From Chlorops oryzae (Eukaryota > Arthropoda > Insecta > Diptera > Chloropidae): a DNA stretch of 64,000 bases. Made by a program: the position numbers and the translations under genes. This document shows, piece by piece, positions 36,914 to 47,639 of the stretch (positions are counted from its first letter, which is position 1; the number at the start of each line of letters is the position of its first letter). The DNA lies in assembly GCA_020466095.1 (NCBI GenBank), contig CM035807.1:23461243-23525242 (forward strand). Reading direction: 5' to 3'. Below the pieces are notes generated by a model. That model was not told the origin of the DNA. It made no database searches and saw only the letters and a list, made by a program, of their open reading frames with translations.

Positions 36914-39837
36914 TTCCCTATCTCCCACGCTTCGGTTTGATATAACTATTCGAAATTCTGTTTACAGTTCCATTGAATGTTTACAAAATTAGTTTTTATG
37001 CAGCAATGTGGCTTGTAATTATTTGAAATTATGGCGCTGTCATTCAGATAGATGGAGAGACGGGAGTGATAGGGAGGAGACAATGCCTTTTCGGGCTCGT
37101 ATAATTGGGCAATTCTAGGTCTGATTAAATCGATGATTTCGAAGTGGGCAGTTTTTTTTTCGATTTTTCTTAGGAACAAAGTCCCTTTTGAAAGCGCCTT
37201 TAAGTATGCAAAGCAATTTTTGCATGTGTAATTTTTGTAAGCCGCCTTCTATATTATTAAAAAGCACTAATCGCTTTGGTCAATATTTTGCAATAGGGAA
37301 TCATAAAATGACTAACTAAGTACATCACATCCAGAAACCGCAAATCGTATTGCCCAAAGACCTATAATTTAATATGTGCCATTTCATTTGCATTCCGGTG
37401 CATTAATTCGTTTATGGCTTTTTAATTTCAGTGTCCATACAACAACCATCAACCGGATACGCTGCCATTGTACGCTTACACATTAGTGGAAGTTAAAAAT
37501 TCATGAGCCCCGCCCCCCCCATGTCACTGCGAATGGAAGCACTTCGGCTGCTTCTTCTATGCGCTCGACTAGAATCGAGTTTGCGAGTTTTTTTCTTTTT
37601 CTTTTTGGACTTTGGCACGTTTAATTATTTACGTAAAATAAAATGCGAGCTTTCTGCAAAATTAAGTCGCGCCTCCTCTTCGGTTTAATGCACTTTTGAC
37701 GTGAGAACCACGGCGGCTATGCCGACGCATCGGGGTCGGTATTGCAGTGCTTCTGCTGTTCGAAGCCTTGCGGCGACATTGGCTTCTGACAATAGCTACG
37801 CGGGACGCAACACGAACCGACAGCCAGTTGCTGCGTTCGCTGTCAGGATTTCAAAGCGATTTTTATTTTATTTTTAATTTAATGTTTTTTTTTTAACCGA
37901 ATTTTATTTCTGAATACCAAGAGCTTTTTGCCGACTTCGCTGAACAATAAGTGGGTGTTTTTTTTTTTAAATGACCTTTCACCTCCCTGATGAAAGGGCC
38001 GTGCAGGTGTTTCCGCTGAATGTTCTTCTCTGTGTGTCGTCCTCGTCGACGTCGTTTACCGGCTGACCGTGTGGGCTCGCCGTGTGATTTCTGGCATGGC
38101 ATATAATTTAAAAAATAACTACCATTTATTGTTGTTGTTTGGTTTTTGTCACCGTGCTGTGTTGTTTTTTTTTTCTTTTCTGTTTGTTGATGGAACTCTT
38201 AACCGACCATTGTCCGCTGCTGCCACTAGAATTTAAATGACAATTTTTTTTTTTCGGTTTGTCCATAACGACTTCGTTGAAATTGGTTCGTTAAAATGTC
38301 AATGTAGATTGCATTGAAATATGTTTTCCATGTGAATTCTCAGTCGGTCTGTCAATTGTTGTTGTTGTTTTTGTTATTATTTTTCATTTTTATTTTGTGT
38401 TTTCATTAATATATTTTTATTTTTTATTTTTGTTTCGTGTTTGTTTTTTATGCTCATAATTGAAATTATTATTATTGTTTGCAGAAGTCAGAAGTGAAAT
38501 TATTTGAAGAGGCATTCTTTTATTTTCCAATGCTATTTTCGAATTACAAAAAACGGAAAGGTCAACGCATTTTTCGGGTGACATGAATTTCAATTTTATT
38601 AATTTCTGTTGATAGTTTGAACATTTTTTTTTTTACACTTACTACAACAGGTTGTGTTGTGGGAGATGTATGAATGGAGAAGGTCTGGGTAAAATAGTCT
38701 GTGAAAGTGAGTGAAAATTTCGATGTAACTCTAAGGGACTGGAGATGCAAAATGTGTGTGTTATATGTATTTAGGGCAACAGAAAAAATTTAAGCTTAAC
38801 ACCTTGATGTATGCTTTGATAACTTCAAATTGAATTGATATGCAGGAATGTGCTAGAATCCAAAAGCTGACGGAATCGGAATTAAAATCGACCAAAATTT
38901 CGTATAGAAATTACAGATTTTGTTGGTTTTGATTTTCGGTCGGAACTGACATTGATTCTTGATTGCACAGAGCCCTTTTTTATCCGGCTTTCTATGAGAT
39001 ATATATGTGAAATTTTTATTGACTGAAAATTTCGATTCTATCACTTTCTGGCACATGTGTGATAGTTTAAAACCTTCTCCAATAAAGCTCTGTTGAGGCT
39101 TTAAGGAGATCCACACAATTCGTGAAATCCTTGCTCATGGTGTACTGAAACGGACATAGCTGCAAGAACAGTGAAGGCGTTTGGGTAGGGCACGGTTTAA
39201 ATTGCAGTTTACACGCGCTGGTTGTGTGAAAACTGGCAGTGTGCAAGAATAAACTGATTTCTTTTTACCATATAAATATATTCGCTTTATTTAAAAGCAT
39301 ACTTTTAGATGGTAAATTAAAATATTATGTGTTGTTCTAAGAATATTTAATATTAAGAATATCATTTCTATAGAATTCCAGCCAAATATAAAAGGATAGC
39401 TTCTTCGAAGTAGTGCTTTTTCAAAGGCCTCAAGAAACACCACCTGGGAGCACTAAGGGAGACTAAGTGAGTCATTTTTTAAAATATATAACTCAAAGAT
39501 AGTCCAATCAGAGCATTCTAGCATTCTAGCAACCATGAAAGAAACGTTTTGAGATCCCGAGAAGTACACTTTTTCCATGTTGGGCTCCGTTCTCTTTTTT
39601 CCCGAAAAACGCTCATTTATAGCTTCTGTCGCACCATTTTAAGAGCATTTGCGATCTTAAAGAGGATTCTTTAGGAGTGCCGTGTGGACTCTTGTGGTTG
39701 GCTGGGATTTAGTAGTTAAATTCAGCTCCCAAAAGTGTACGCTTGAATATTGATAATATCTTTTCGATAGAATTATATTTCATACAGGGCAATAGAAAGC
39801 AACTAATATGCCATCAGAAGAACTCAAAAATGATAAC
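32625..39837. other. Non-coding stretch without a confirmed gene
   Basis: Mostly AT-rich. A (GA)n run lies at about 35944-35962, a (CT)n at 36867-36917, and a more GC-rich patch at about 37690-37850 with no open frame of note. A motif of the form AATTCAGCACCCAAAAGT recurs at 34809-34831, 35181-35205 (minus) and 39718-39740. Confidence 0.5.
36867..36917. repeat. (CT)n microsatellite
   Basis: Near-perfect CT repeat of about 40 bases followed by an interrupted CT tail. Confidence 0.9.
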
Positions 39838-40066
39838 TACGACTCGGATTTGGTTGACTTTAATAAGTTTAAAGCATACTTTAAGGGGCAATTTTTTATT
39901 TTTATTTTGCGAATAAGTTGTGCGAAGTTGAACTTTAAACCACTTTTATAATTTCAAAAAAACTCAAATTGAAGTTAGAAACTTATTTGAATCTTAACTT
40001 TATGCGAGTTGAATAAAATGTGTACTCCATAAAGTATGCTTTAAATTTAAAAAAATCAACAAAATA
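39838..40066. mobile_element. hAT-like miniature element, copy 3, decayed
   Basis: The left side (ACTCGGATTTGGTTGACTTT, then TTTAAAGCATACTTTAAGG) and the right side (TACTCCATAAAGTATGCTTT, then ATCAACAAAAT) match the copies at 19394 and 25859. The right terminus has lost its CCGAG motif and no clear octamer duplication remains. Shared internal words include GCGAATAAGTT and GAAGTTGAACTTTAAACC. It lies about 190 bp from the piggyBac-like element. Confidence 0.65.
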
Positions 40067-41827
40067 ATTCCTTTAGGTCAAATGTGAATTTTAACCTTCC
40101 GCTTTGGCAAACAAAGGGTTTTTATGCTATATTCGACTTATTTTGGTCTTCATTGTTGGTAAAAACATCTCAAAAAGCAGTGAAACAATCACTCAGCGTC
40201 CTTCAAAACTCGAGCCATTGAAAAAATTTAATATTTTCTTTAATAACTATCTTAACCCGCATCCATCGGAAATTTTTTTGAACGAAAGATACGTTGTGCA
40301 TCAAATTGATGCAAATAAAAAACACGAAATAATTTGTTGTTGTTGTTAGTTTTTAATAGAAAAAACGACGAAAATTGAAATTCTATTTCAATTTGGTAAC
40401 GCAATTGTCACAAATTAGGTAGTGGTGATCAGGACATACAAATTTTTGACAATTGTTACAACGATTACTGTAGGAATTGAGATTTTTTTTTGATGTGCAG
40501 ATGTAACAACGCGATCTTTTATTTGATTTCGGCAACTTTTCCAATATTCCACTGCTTGTAGGTTCGTTTTGGTCAATTGTGATGCCTTTTACTTGTTTTA
40601 CAAGTGCACTTGCATTGGCCGCCTTCGGTAAGCACTTTCGCGATTCAATGTATGGCATCATCAAAGATTCAGCAACATCGACTAGAAAAAGACGACGACG
40701 GTATTTTTCCTCTTTTTTCTTCCACAAGGGATGCAATTCCGTAAAAACAACAAATGAATTGAACGCTGAAACATCAAGAATATTTGAAAAAATGGCCATT
40801 GGCCATCGATTTACTTTGCGTTTGCAACGATAAGTGCCGATTCTTTCATCTAAAACATCCACTCCACCCTTAGTTTCGTTATAAAAATGAATTATTTCGG
40901 GTTTCTTTTCAGGACTATTCCGAATTTGCTTTTTTGTATGCAATGTACTAAGAAGGGTAACGAATCTATTTTTTTTTGGCACATATGAAACCATTGAAAG
41001 ACGCAATGAATGGTCAAACACAAATTCTGAGTAGAAATTTGGTTTTTTTTTCATATCTAAAAGAACTGGTGGTATTTCCTTGCGATTTTTTCGAATGGTT
41101 CCGACAATAGTCATATTTCGCTGTTTCAACAGTTTTGCTAATTCATGTGATGTAAAGAAATTGTCGCATGTCAGATTGCGATTAGATAAACCTTGTGATA
41201 GCTCCAAAACCACGCGTTGGCCTTGATTGGTCTCTGGAGCGCAATTTCTATCTCGTCCAGTATAAATCTGCATATTATATGCATAGTATGAACGCGAGTC
41301 ACATAAAACCCATGCTTTTATGCCATATTTATACGGTTTGGAAGGGATATATTGCGTAAAGGGTGATTTTCCACGATATGGAATCAGTTGTTCGTCCACA
41401 GTCACACAGTCACCAGGAACGTATAGCAATTTCAGATTTTGATTCCATTTTTCGAAAACATTTCGAATTGCTGCAAGCTTATCTCTCTGTCGTCGTTCGG
41501 CTCGGTCATTTTTATCATCAAATCTGATGCATGCGTTCAAAAGGCGAAATTTTTCCAAAGACATCGTGGCTCTAAATATAGGTCGTCCACGTTTATCATC
41601 CCACAACTCAGTCAAACATTCACCTTTCGAACGGTAAACGCCAGCAAGAAGAAGCAAGCCGATATATGCTCTCAACGTCTGAATATCAATATTTTCCCAT
41701 TTTTCGTTGTAAGTACGAATGCCATATAGATTCGTCATATCCAGTATAATTTTTTCTATCGGTTGTAAAAACAATAAAAACGCAGATACTGGGTCCGTCA
41801 CATGTGAAGTTGCAAAAGCAGTTGGTC

Positions 41828-41918
41828 CTACGAGGATATATGCTTGCATATGTATTCACAAATATGTATGGTATATATGTTCCAAAGAATAACGTAAAAT
41901 AATGAAAATACAACGAAC
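41828..41918 (-). other. Predicted intron of the piggyBac-like transposase
   Basis: The donor side is AAAG|GTTCGTTG and the acceptor side CCTCGTAG|GACC on the minus strand. Joining restores the family pattern from GRKG into PTAFATSHVTDP in the same frame. The segment is 91 bp, a common size for fly introns. The downstream exon is also open upstream for 22 bases, so an internal start cannot be excluded. Confidence 0.7.
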
Positions 41919-42117
41919 CTTTACGACCGAAAAAAGGTGCACTTCGTCTTATATTTTGCGGTAAGTCATCAGACGAATACTGGATTTTTTTGTCTTTCGA
42001 TAAAAGCCACGAACTAGGTTGAAGAATTGATTCTTCCCTTGATGCTTGGTCAACGAACATGTCATCATCACTTATCTCGCTTTCATACTCGATATCGTCG
42101 TTTTCATTTGGAACATA

Positions 42118-43418
42118 ACGGGTGACAACTAAAAATCTGGACTAATTTCATTAGTTCGCTGTTTCCATACGCTGTGACTTTCGCAGTCTATCTTGCGTAA
42201 TTTATTAGCTTATTGTATCATCTTTTTATGATATAACTTGTTCCCATTTATCTGCTATGGTAGTTAGCAAAATGACTTCGACGCAACAGCAGCTCCGCGA
42301 ACGTATTGTACGCTTCTACGAAAAGCATAAAGACAAAGGAAAAAAGTGCACATTGCTACATTTCTTGGATGAAGGCGTACCAAAAAGCACAATTTATTCT
42401 ATTTTGAATACATTGAAAATAGAAAGGCAACCTGGTTCCGGCAGAAAAGCTACAATCATGACTAGAAAGAACCTGGAGGTGATGAAGAGGACTTTTAACG
42501 GGAAGGATGGCATAAGTCAAAGACAAGCCGCAAAAAAAATTAATTGCTCACAGCAACACATTTGCAAATCACTAAAAAAGATTGGCATCAAAGCAAGAAA
42601 AAAGCAGCGATCACCTGAGTACTCCGATGAGCAAATTCAGCGAGTGAAATCACAATGCCGATGGATGTGTAAAAATTACAACCAAAAATCCATCATTTTT
42701 GACGACGAAAGCTATTTCACCCTAAGTGGTCCACAAATGCCAGGAAATGACGTATTTTATACAAATGGCATTTCGATGATCTCTCCTGATGTTAAATTCA
42801 AGTATAAACACAAATATGAACAAAAGGTAATGCTGTACATTGCTGTGTCTGAGAGGGGCATTTCTGAACCATACTTTAAGCCGAGTGGACTAGCAATTAA
42901 TCAGGAAATATACCAAAATCAATGTCTAAAGAAAATATTGCTTCCATACGTTCAGAAAAACTTTGGAGATGACAATTATGTGTTTTGGCCAGATAAGGCT
43001 TCATCACATTACGCAAAAAAGACATTGGAGTTTCTGGATAGCAAAAATATTCCATATGTCCCCAAAGAGCGGAACCCCACTAACCTACCACAGTGTCGTC
43101 CAATCGAGGATTTTTTCGGTGAACTGAAAGGTTTGGTGTACAAGAATGGATGGAGAGCTAAAAATACCAAGCAACTGACTATCCGGATCAAAAAATGTCT
43201 CAAAGAAATTGACACAAGTGGTGTACAACGTGCTTGTGCAGGTGTTGTCACAAAACTGCGACGCGTGGCGGATTTTGGACCATATGACCAAGTACATTGA
43301 TAGGATATACAAGACGAGATTGTATTTAAGCAAACAGCATAGTTCCTTTATTATCATTAAATAAATTTGGCTTTTTTGGTTCAAATAAACTTAGTCCAGA
43401 TTTTTAGTTGTCACCCGT
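42118..43418 (+). mobile_element. Tc1-like DD37E transposon, apparently intact, nested
   Basis: A 1301-bp element with perfect 28-bp inverted ends beginning ACGGGTGACAACTAAAAATC. It is flanked by TA at 42116-42117 and 43419-43420, inside codon TAT of the piggyBac-like transposase. A single intact transposase frame lies on the plus strand, opposite to the host element. Perfect ends, an intact frame and a clean duplication point to recent insertion. It belongs to a different family from the element at 7385-8680, with other termini and a different transposase. Confidence 0.95.
42272..43300 (+). CDS. Tc1-like (DD37E) transposase
   Basis: A cut-and-paste DDE transposase acting on its own 28-bp ends in the nucleus. 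Two ATGs are in frame; 42272 (MTSTQQQ, preceded by CAAA) has the better context, while 42257 would add MVVSK. In the longer numbering, residues 10-115 form a bipartite helix-turn-helix region with a QPGSGRKA linker. The catalytic residues are in IIFDDESYF (Asp149), FWPDKASSHYAK (Asp246) and CRPIEDFFGELK (Glu284). Exactly 37 residues separate the last two, the DD37E signature described first from mosquitoes. The frame of 342-347 codons has no stop or shift, and an AATAAA follows at about 43360. The promoter was not identified; the frame starts about 150 bp from the left end. Confidence 0.95.
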   Translation: MTSTQQQLRERIVRFYEKHKDKGKKCTLLHFLDEGVPKSTIYSILNTLKIERQPGSGRKATIMTRKNLEVMKRTFNGKDGISQRQAAKKINCSQQHICKSLKKIGIKARKKQRSPEYSDEQIQRVKSQCRWMCKNYNQKSIIFDDESYFTLSGPQMPGNDVFYTNGISMISPDVKFKYKHKYEQKVMLYIAVSERGISEPYFKPSGLAINQEIYQNQCLKKILLPYVQKNFGDDNYVFWPDKASSHYAKKTLEFLDSKNIPYVPKERNPTNLPQCRPIEDFFGELKGLVYKNGWRAKNTKQLTIRIKKCLKEIDTSGVQRACAGVVTKLRRVADFGPYDQVH

Positions 43419-43883
43419 TAATCATCATCATCGTCGCTTGATCCATACATATCGTTTCCAGTATCTGAAGCCGAATCAACATTTTGGAAAGCTGAACTAC
43501 TAGCCATTTTTCGTAAAAATGCGTACAAAATCAAGCACTGACTTTCAACAACGACTAACGACGTTTGACTAAAAACCACGTGTCAAAGAAAATAAGATTA
43601 CGCATTGCGAAGCTCCCTTATTATGCAACGTCATCATAGTCGTCATAGATGACGTAGGTGCGCAGTAGAATGCCGTTGATATCCACGATATGACTAAAAC
43701 GCTCTTGCATCAATATGATGCACAACGACACTTGTGTTACAAATTTTATAGATCTCTAACTGTAAATCTCTCGCTAACTCTAAAACTGCTCTCTTGTTCC
43801 TTCTGCTACTTTAGAAAGGTACACAAAAATATAATTCGAAATATGCATATTTATTCCCAATATAGGAATGTGTATGTAAAAAA

Positions 43884-43900
43884 TGCATCAATTTGATGCA
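43884..43900. repeat. Subterminal palindrome of the piggyBac-like element
   Basis: TGCATCAATTTGATGCA, 2 bp inside the 13-bp terminal repeat on the transposase-start side. Its counterpart is at 40297-40313 and a third copy at 43706-43722. By analogy with piggyBac internal repeats these are probably transposase-binding sites (inference). Confidence 0.75.
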
Positions 43901-43919
43901 AACGATGGATGCGGGTTAA

Positions 43920-45660
43920 AATGACCAATTTATGATAATTTTTTAAGCAAAATTATTTCTCATGCCTAAAACTATGCTAAGAATCAAAATAAGAAAAATT
44001 CAATTTAACAACTTTTTTGATTAGGTAGGAATTTCAATAATTTGTAGCAATTTTTGTAGGCATATTTAAGATGGGCCTTCTTTTTGAAAAGCGGAAGAAA
44101 AAAATTCGGCTTTGACCTATGGTTCCCTGGGCATTTTTTTCTCCAAAAAAAAATGTAGAATCTTATTTCAATAGGGCAATTTTAATTTTTTTTTTTTTTT
44201 TATCGAACAAAACGATCCACCTTTATCTACATATTATATATGAAGACATCTTCAGTGAGGAGGTCCGTTGTGACTAGTCTCCATTATTTGAGAAATTTCA
44301 AAGAATCAAAATCTCATTCTTTCTGTATTAACTCTGTATACGAGTATTGATGAAGTCTTTGAAGGAAGCGCATTTTTTGTGATAAAAAAAAATATTTTCT
44401 ATTCGTCGTTTATTTAACCATCCTTCTTGTTCGGTTTACATCGGTTCGTAGTGCGCGCCATTGGACTTATCTGCGAAAAAAAGAAAAGTTCTCTTTGAAT
44501 TGATTGCGCTATTTATATTTGCTACTTTTCTAAGCGAGCACCAAAGGTACTCTGCTGGTAGCAGTCCCGCTCTGGTCTCCTGTCGCATTGTCACTCCATA
44601 GCTTGTTGTCGTCCTTTCTTCAATTCAGAAAACTATCGCATGCGATTTCTCAAGCATTGTTTGAAGCTTTCTATTCCTGCGGTTATGAAGCGATTTATAT
44701 GTTTCAAAAAATACTCTAAGGTATCTCTTCTTTTTATAGAATATACCACAAAATAGAGGATGTCGAATGCTTCTCCAACGTTCATTCATTCACTTAACGT
44801 TTCCATCATGAGCTGTCGCATAAATCAAGTAATGAATGCGTTTCTCCTCGCCTCGCACAGTATGATCAAATAAAAGTTTTTCCACTTTATGATGTTCCAT
44901 AAATAATAAAGTGAATATTTCTATCAGTTGTTTTTATTTATTTATTTATATATTTTTATTTTTTTCTACAAAGTTTCTCAAGTGCTTTATTGCTCTGTTT
45001 ATTTTTATAGGTTCATATACTATGATATTTTTTTTTGTTTACTTCATTTAATTCTGGAATCGGGCATGTGGTTTTTACGTCCCCATCCTTCCACACTGCG
45101 GTCGTCTATTCTTGTTCACCTTGCGATCTCTCTTAAATCTGCACTTCTACACTTCTTCTGCCCATTTGCCGTTGTTTTCGAATTCATTCGCTTTTGCATG
45201 GCGACTTGTTCTGTCGCTGATTTGTGTTTAGGCCCGCCTCTCGTTCTAGCCGTATCGGCATCATCGAGAGAGGCAGGCAGTAGTAGGAGTAGCACTCTAA
45301 TATTTATTAAAACGTTTCCAGACCATTAGATTGCGAAAATAAAAGAGATGGGAATGAGAATAAGTAAAGGAATGGCATCGAAAGAAATGGAAATGGAAAA
45401 GTAATACAGAGATCTTTGTTACTTTTCCGATAGAGAGTGCGGGAAGGCTTGAAGGCACTTGACAAAAGAAAAATGTGCAGTGATATGGCAAGTGTCATGT
45501 TTTATTTGCTAAATAAAGTATGTAGATAGCGCTGTATTTGGCATAGAAAGATATGCGAATGAGGTGAGATAAAATGTACAAAAGTTTATTTACCCCTCCA
45601 CCGAGTGCAGCTCTAATGAAAAAAAAAAATCTAATATAGAATAGAGACAAATAAAAGGAA
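43920..45660. other. Non-coding stretch without a recognisable gene
   Basis: AT-rich, with T runs near 44190 and 44375. The frame at 44928-45329 is Phe-rich at its start and has no recognisable domain. Confidence 0.5.
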
Positions 45661-46062
45661 GTGGAGAGAATTGGAGAGAATTGAAGAAAAGTGAAGAGAA
45701 GTAGAGAGAAGTAGAGAGAAGTAGAGAGAAGTAGAGAGAAGTAGAGAGAAGTAGAGAGAAGTAGAGAGAAGTAGAGAGAAGTAGAGAGAAGTAGAGAGAA
45801 GTAGAGAGAAGTAGAGAGAAGTAGAGAGAAGTAGAGAGAAGTAGAGAGAAGTAGAGAGAAGTAGAGAGAAGTAGAGAGAAGTAGAGAGAAGTAGACAGAA
45901 GTAGAGAGAGATAGATTGAGAAAGATACAGAAATATAGAGAAAGATAAAGAAAGGTAGAGAAAGATAAAGAAAGGTAGATAAAGATTGAGAGAGATAGAG
46001 AGAGGTGCAGAGACGTAGAGATAAGTAGAGATAGATAGGGAGAGGTAGAGAAAAATATAGAA
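45661..46062. repeat. 10-bp minisatellite GTAGAGAGAA
   Basis: Nineteen consecutive perfect units at 45701-45890, one variant (GTAGACAGAA) at 45891-45900, and degenerate GTAGAGA/GATAAAG units out to about 46060 and back to 45661. The minus strand reads as repeated Ser-Leu-Tyr-Phe codons in open frames of up to 198 codons; I regard these as repeat translation. Confidence 0.92.
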
Positions 46063-47639
46063 AGATAAGGGACAAATTTTTTTCTACACAAGTTGATCCT
46101 ATTTTAATTACATAAAGTAAATTATGTGGGGACGACTTTGTCGCTTTTGCTTTAACGGGGTTAAGTTATCAACTGTTGGTTTTCTTGATTTTCTTTTTGC
46201 TCCAATAAGCTCAATGAGACAACATAGAAAATAACTGTCTCTAGAATGAGGGACTCTTCATCTTGGTGGACTTACCTTTTTCAGAAAAACAAACTTTAAA
46301 GTCAGTTCCCCAAAATTGGACGAAAAACAAAAAATGTGAAAATATACGTGCACAAAAATCATACAAATTTCCTCTTTTATACTCTCGCCTTCATTTCAAC
46401 GTAACCTTTCATAGAAACTCCGAACACTGTTTGCACTATTTCCACAGTTTGTTCCCAAAAAACATAGTTTTTTTTTTCATTAATTTAATTTATTTGCGTA
46501 ATAAATTTTACACAAAATTGATAGTGCGGCATTAAACTGTCGTCGTTCATCGATGTCACACCGGCATTTATGGCTACCTTGTTCTACGAAGCAGCCACTG
46601 CCGCCGCCGCTGCAACAGCGGCAGCAGCAGAAGCCGCAGCAGCTGGGCAAAAAATGTGTGTACGTTCTATATACCCAAGAGTCCAATGAAATTTTAAGTT
46701 GAAATTTTCCGATTAAATTGGCAAATTGCCAAACACACAAACAAACAAACGAGCACACAAAAACACAGACATAAGCACACACAAACGCAGCCGCACAGTG
46801 ACACACTTGGGCATTTTTGTTGGCAAATTCCATTCAAAAGCAGTTAAGTGGTATTCACAGTTGAGCGATTTGAGAGGGGCTTCAAATGCGCTTCACTAAT
46901 TGCGGAAGAAAAGAAGCAGAGTGAGAAGGAGTGGAAGCAAAGGGAAAGGAGGCAACAGGAGCTTAGAGGCTAGATATCTGATGGAGCGGGGGAGACGGCG
47001 ATGGAGATCAAAATATTGCGTTTTCAATTAATTACATTTGAATTAAATAATATAACTCAATTTTTCAAAAGCTCGAAGCTTTCAACGGGATTTTATATTT
47101 ATTTGAAGGAAATTCAATTTTTTGTCAGATGAATTGCTATGTGTATGTGGGTGCGTGTGTGTGCATGACTGTGTGTTTAGGTGTGCGGTGTGTTCTTTTC
47201 AAATCAGTAAAATGAATTGAATTAATGGGACCTTTTGAATTCATGTTTGCTTTGAAACTTTGATTTTCATTTAGTTTCATTGACATTTTCGGGGAAAATT
47301 CATGAACTTTTGAACTTTAAATGAAGCTAAAATTGATGGAGGTGTGTTGAATTCTAGGTAAAGAAACGAAATTTCAATTTTCTAAAAATAAACTTTATGA
47401 TGTCATTACATTTTATCGCTTCAACACAACGCTCCAACAGAGAAACTCATTACGAAATGAATTTTATCACCAATTTTACTTGAAAAATATTCAGAGAATG
47501 ATAATCAAATTGATATTGAAAAGCGTATGCTTTCAGTTGAGTATATTTTCAATTTATTTAAACTCCCGCTGTGTGTAAAATTTCTGGTCGTTTCATTAAT
47601 TTAAACAGGTTTTTTGTTTATTCCCTTGTTAAGCATACA
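46063..47639. other. Non-coding stretch without a recognisable gene
   Basis: It contains a GCC/GCAG-rich patch at about 46590-46640, CA-rich runs at about 46733-46790 and GT-rich runs at about 47138-47165. No coding exon or transposon ends were seen. Confidence 0.5.

Larger units (their letters stand above)
40383..43507 (-). pseudogene. piggyBac-like transposase, two exons, first exon split by a Tc1-like element
   Basis: Start codon at 43507-43505 (MASSSAF, then an acidic stretch GSSDDDDDY). The frame is broken at a TA (43419-43420 / 42116-42117) by the nested element, resumes to 41919, crosses an apparent 91-bp intron (41918-41828; donor GTTCGT, acceptor TCGTAG) and ends at 40383. Counting bases without the insert and intron gives 1731 nt, 576 codons plus stop, close to the usual size of the family. 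Catalytic Asp residues are seen in TVDEQLIPYRG (about 240), LTCDNFFTS (about 317) and KGGVDVLDE (about 419), with spacing like piggyBac D268/D346/D447. The C terminus has a Cys/His-rich zinc-binding segment (CYIC ... CNNC ... CPDHH ... CDNC). I found no other stop or shift, so the insertion appears to be the main lesion. The intron rests on sequence signals only. Confidence 0.92.
40256..43915 (-). mobile_element. piggyBac-like transposon carrying a nested Tc1-like insertion
   Basis: The ends are CCCGCATCCATCG and its exact inverted copy (13 bp), flanked by TTAA at 40252-40255 and 43916-43919. Palindromic 17-mers TGCATCAAATTGATGCA (40297-40313), TGCATCAATTTGATGCA (43884-43900) and TGCATCAATATGATGCA (43706-43722) lie inside the ends. 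The gap between terminus and nearest palindrome is 2 bp at the transposase-start side and 28 bp at the other. This mirrors the asymmetric subterminal repeats known for Trichoplusia ni piggyBac. Total length is 3660 bp, or about 2357 bp without the 1301-bp insert and its TA copy. The transposase reads on the minus strand. Confidence 0.95.

Noticed and set aside
40579..41729. Plus-strand frames opposite the piggyBac-like transposase
   Set aside because: They are antisense shadows of a clearly recognised coding exon.
45495..46091. 198- and 161-codon frames with repeated LSTSLYF units
   Set aside because: The 10-bp minisatellite translates to a 10-residue repeat in every minus-strand frame without stops; no gene evidence.
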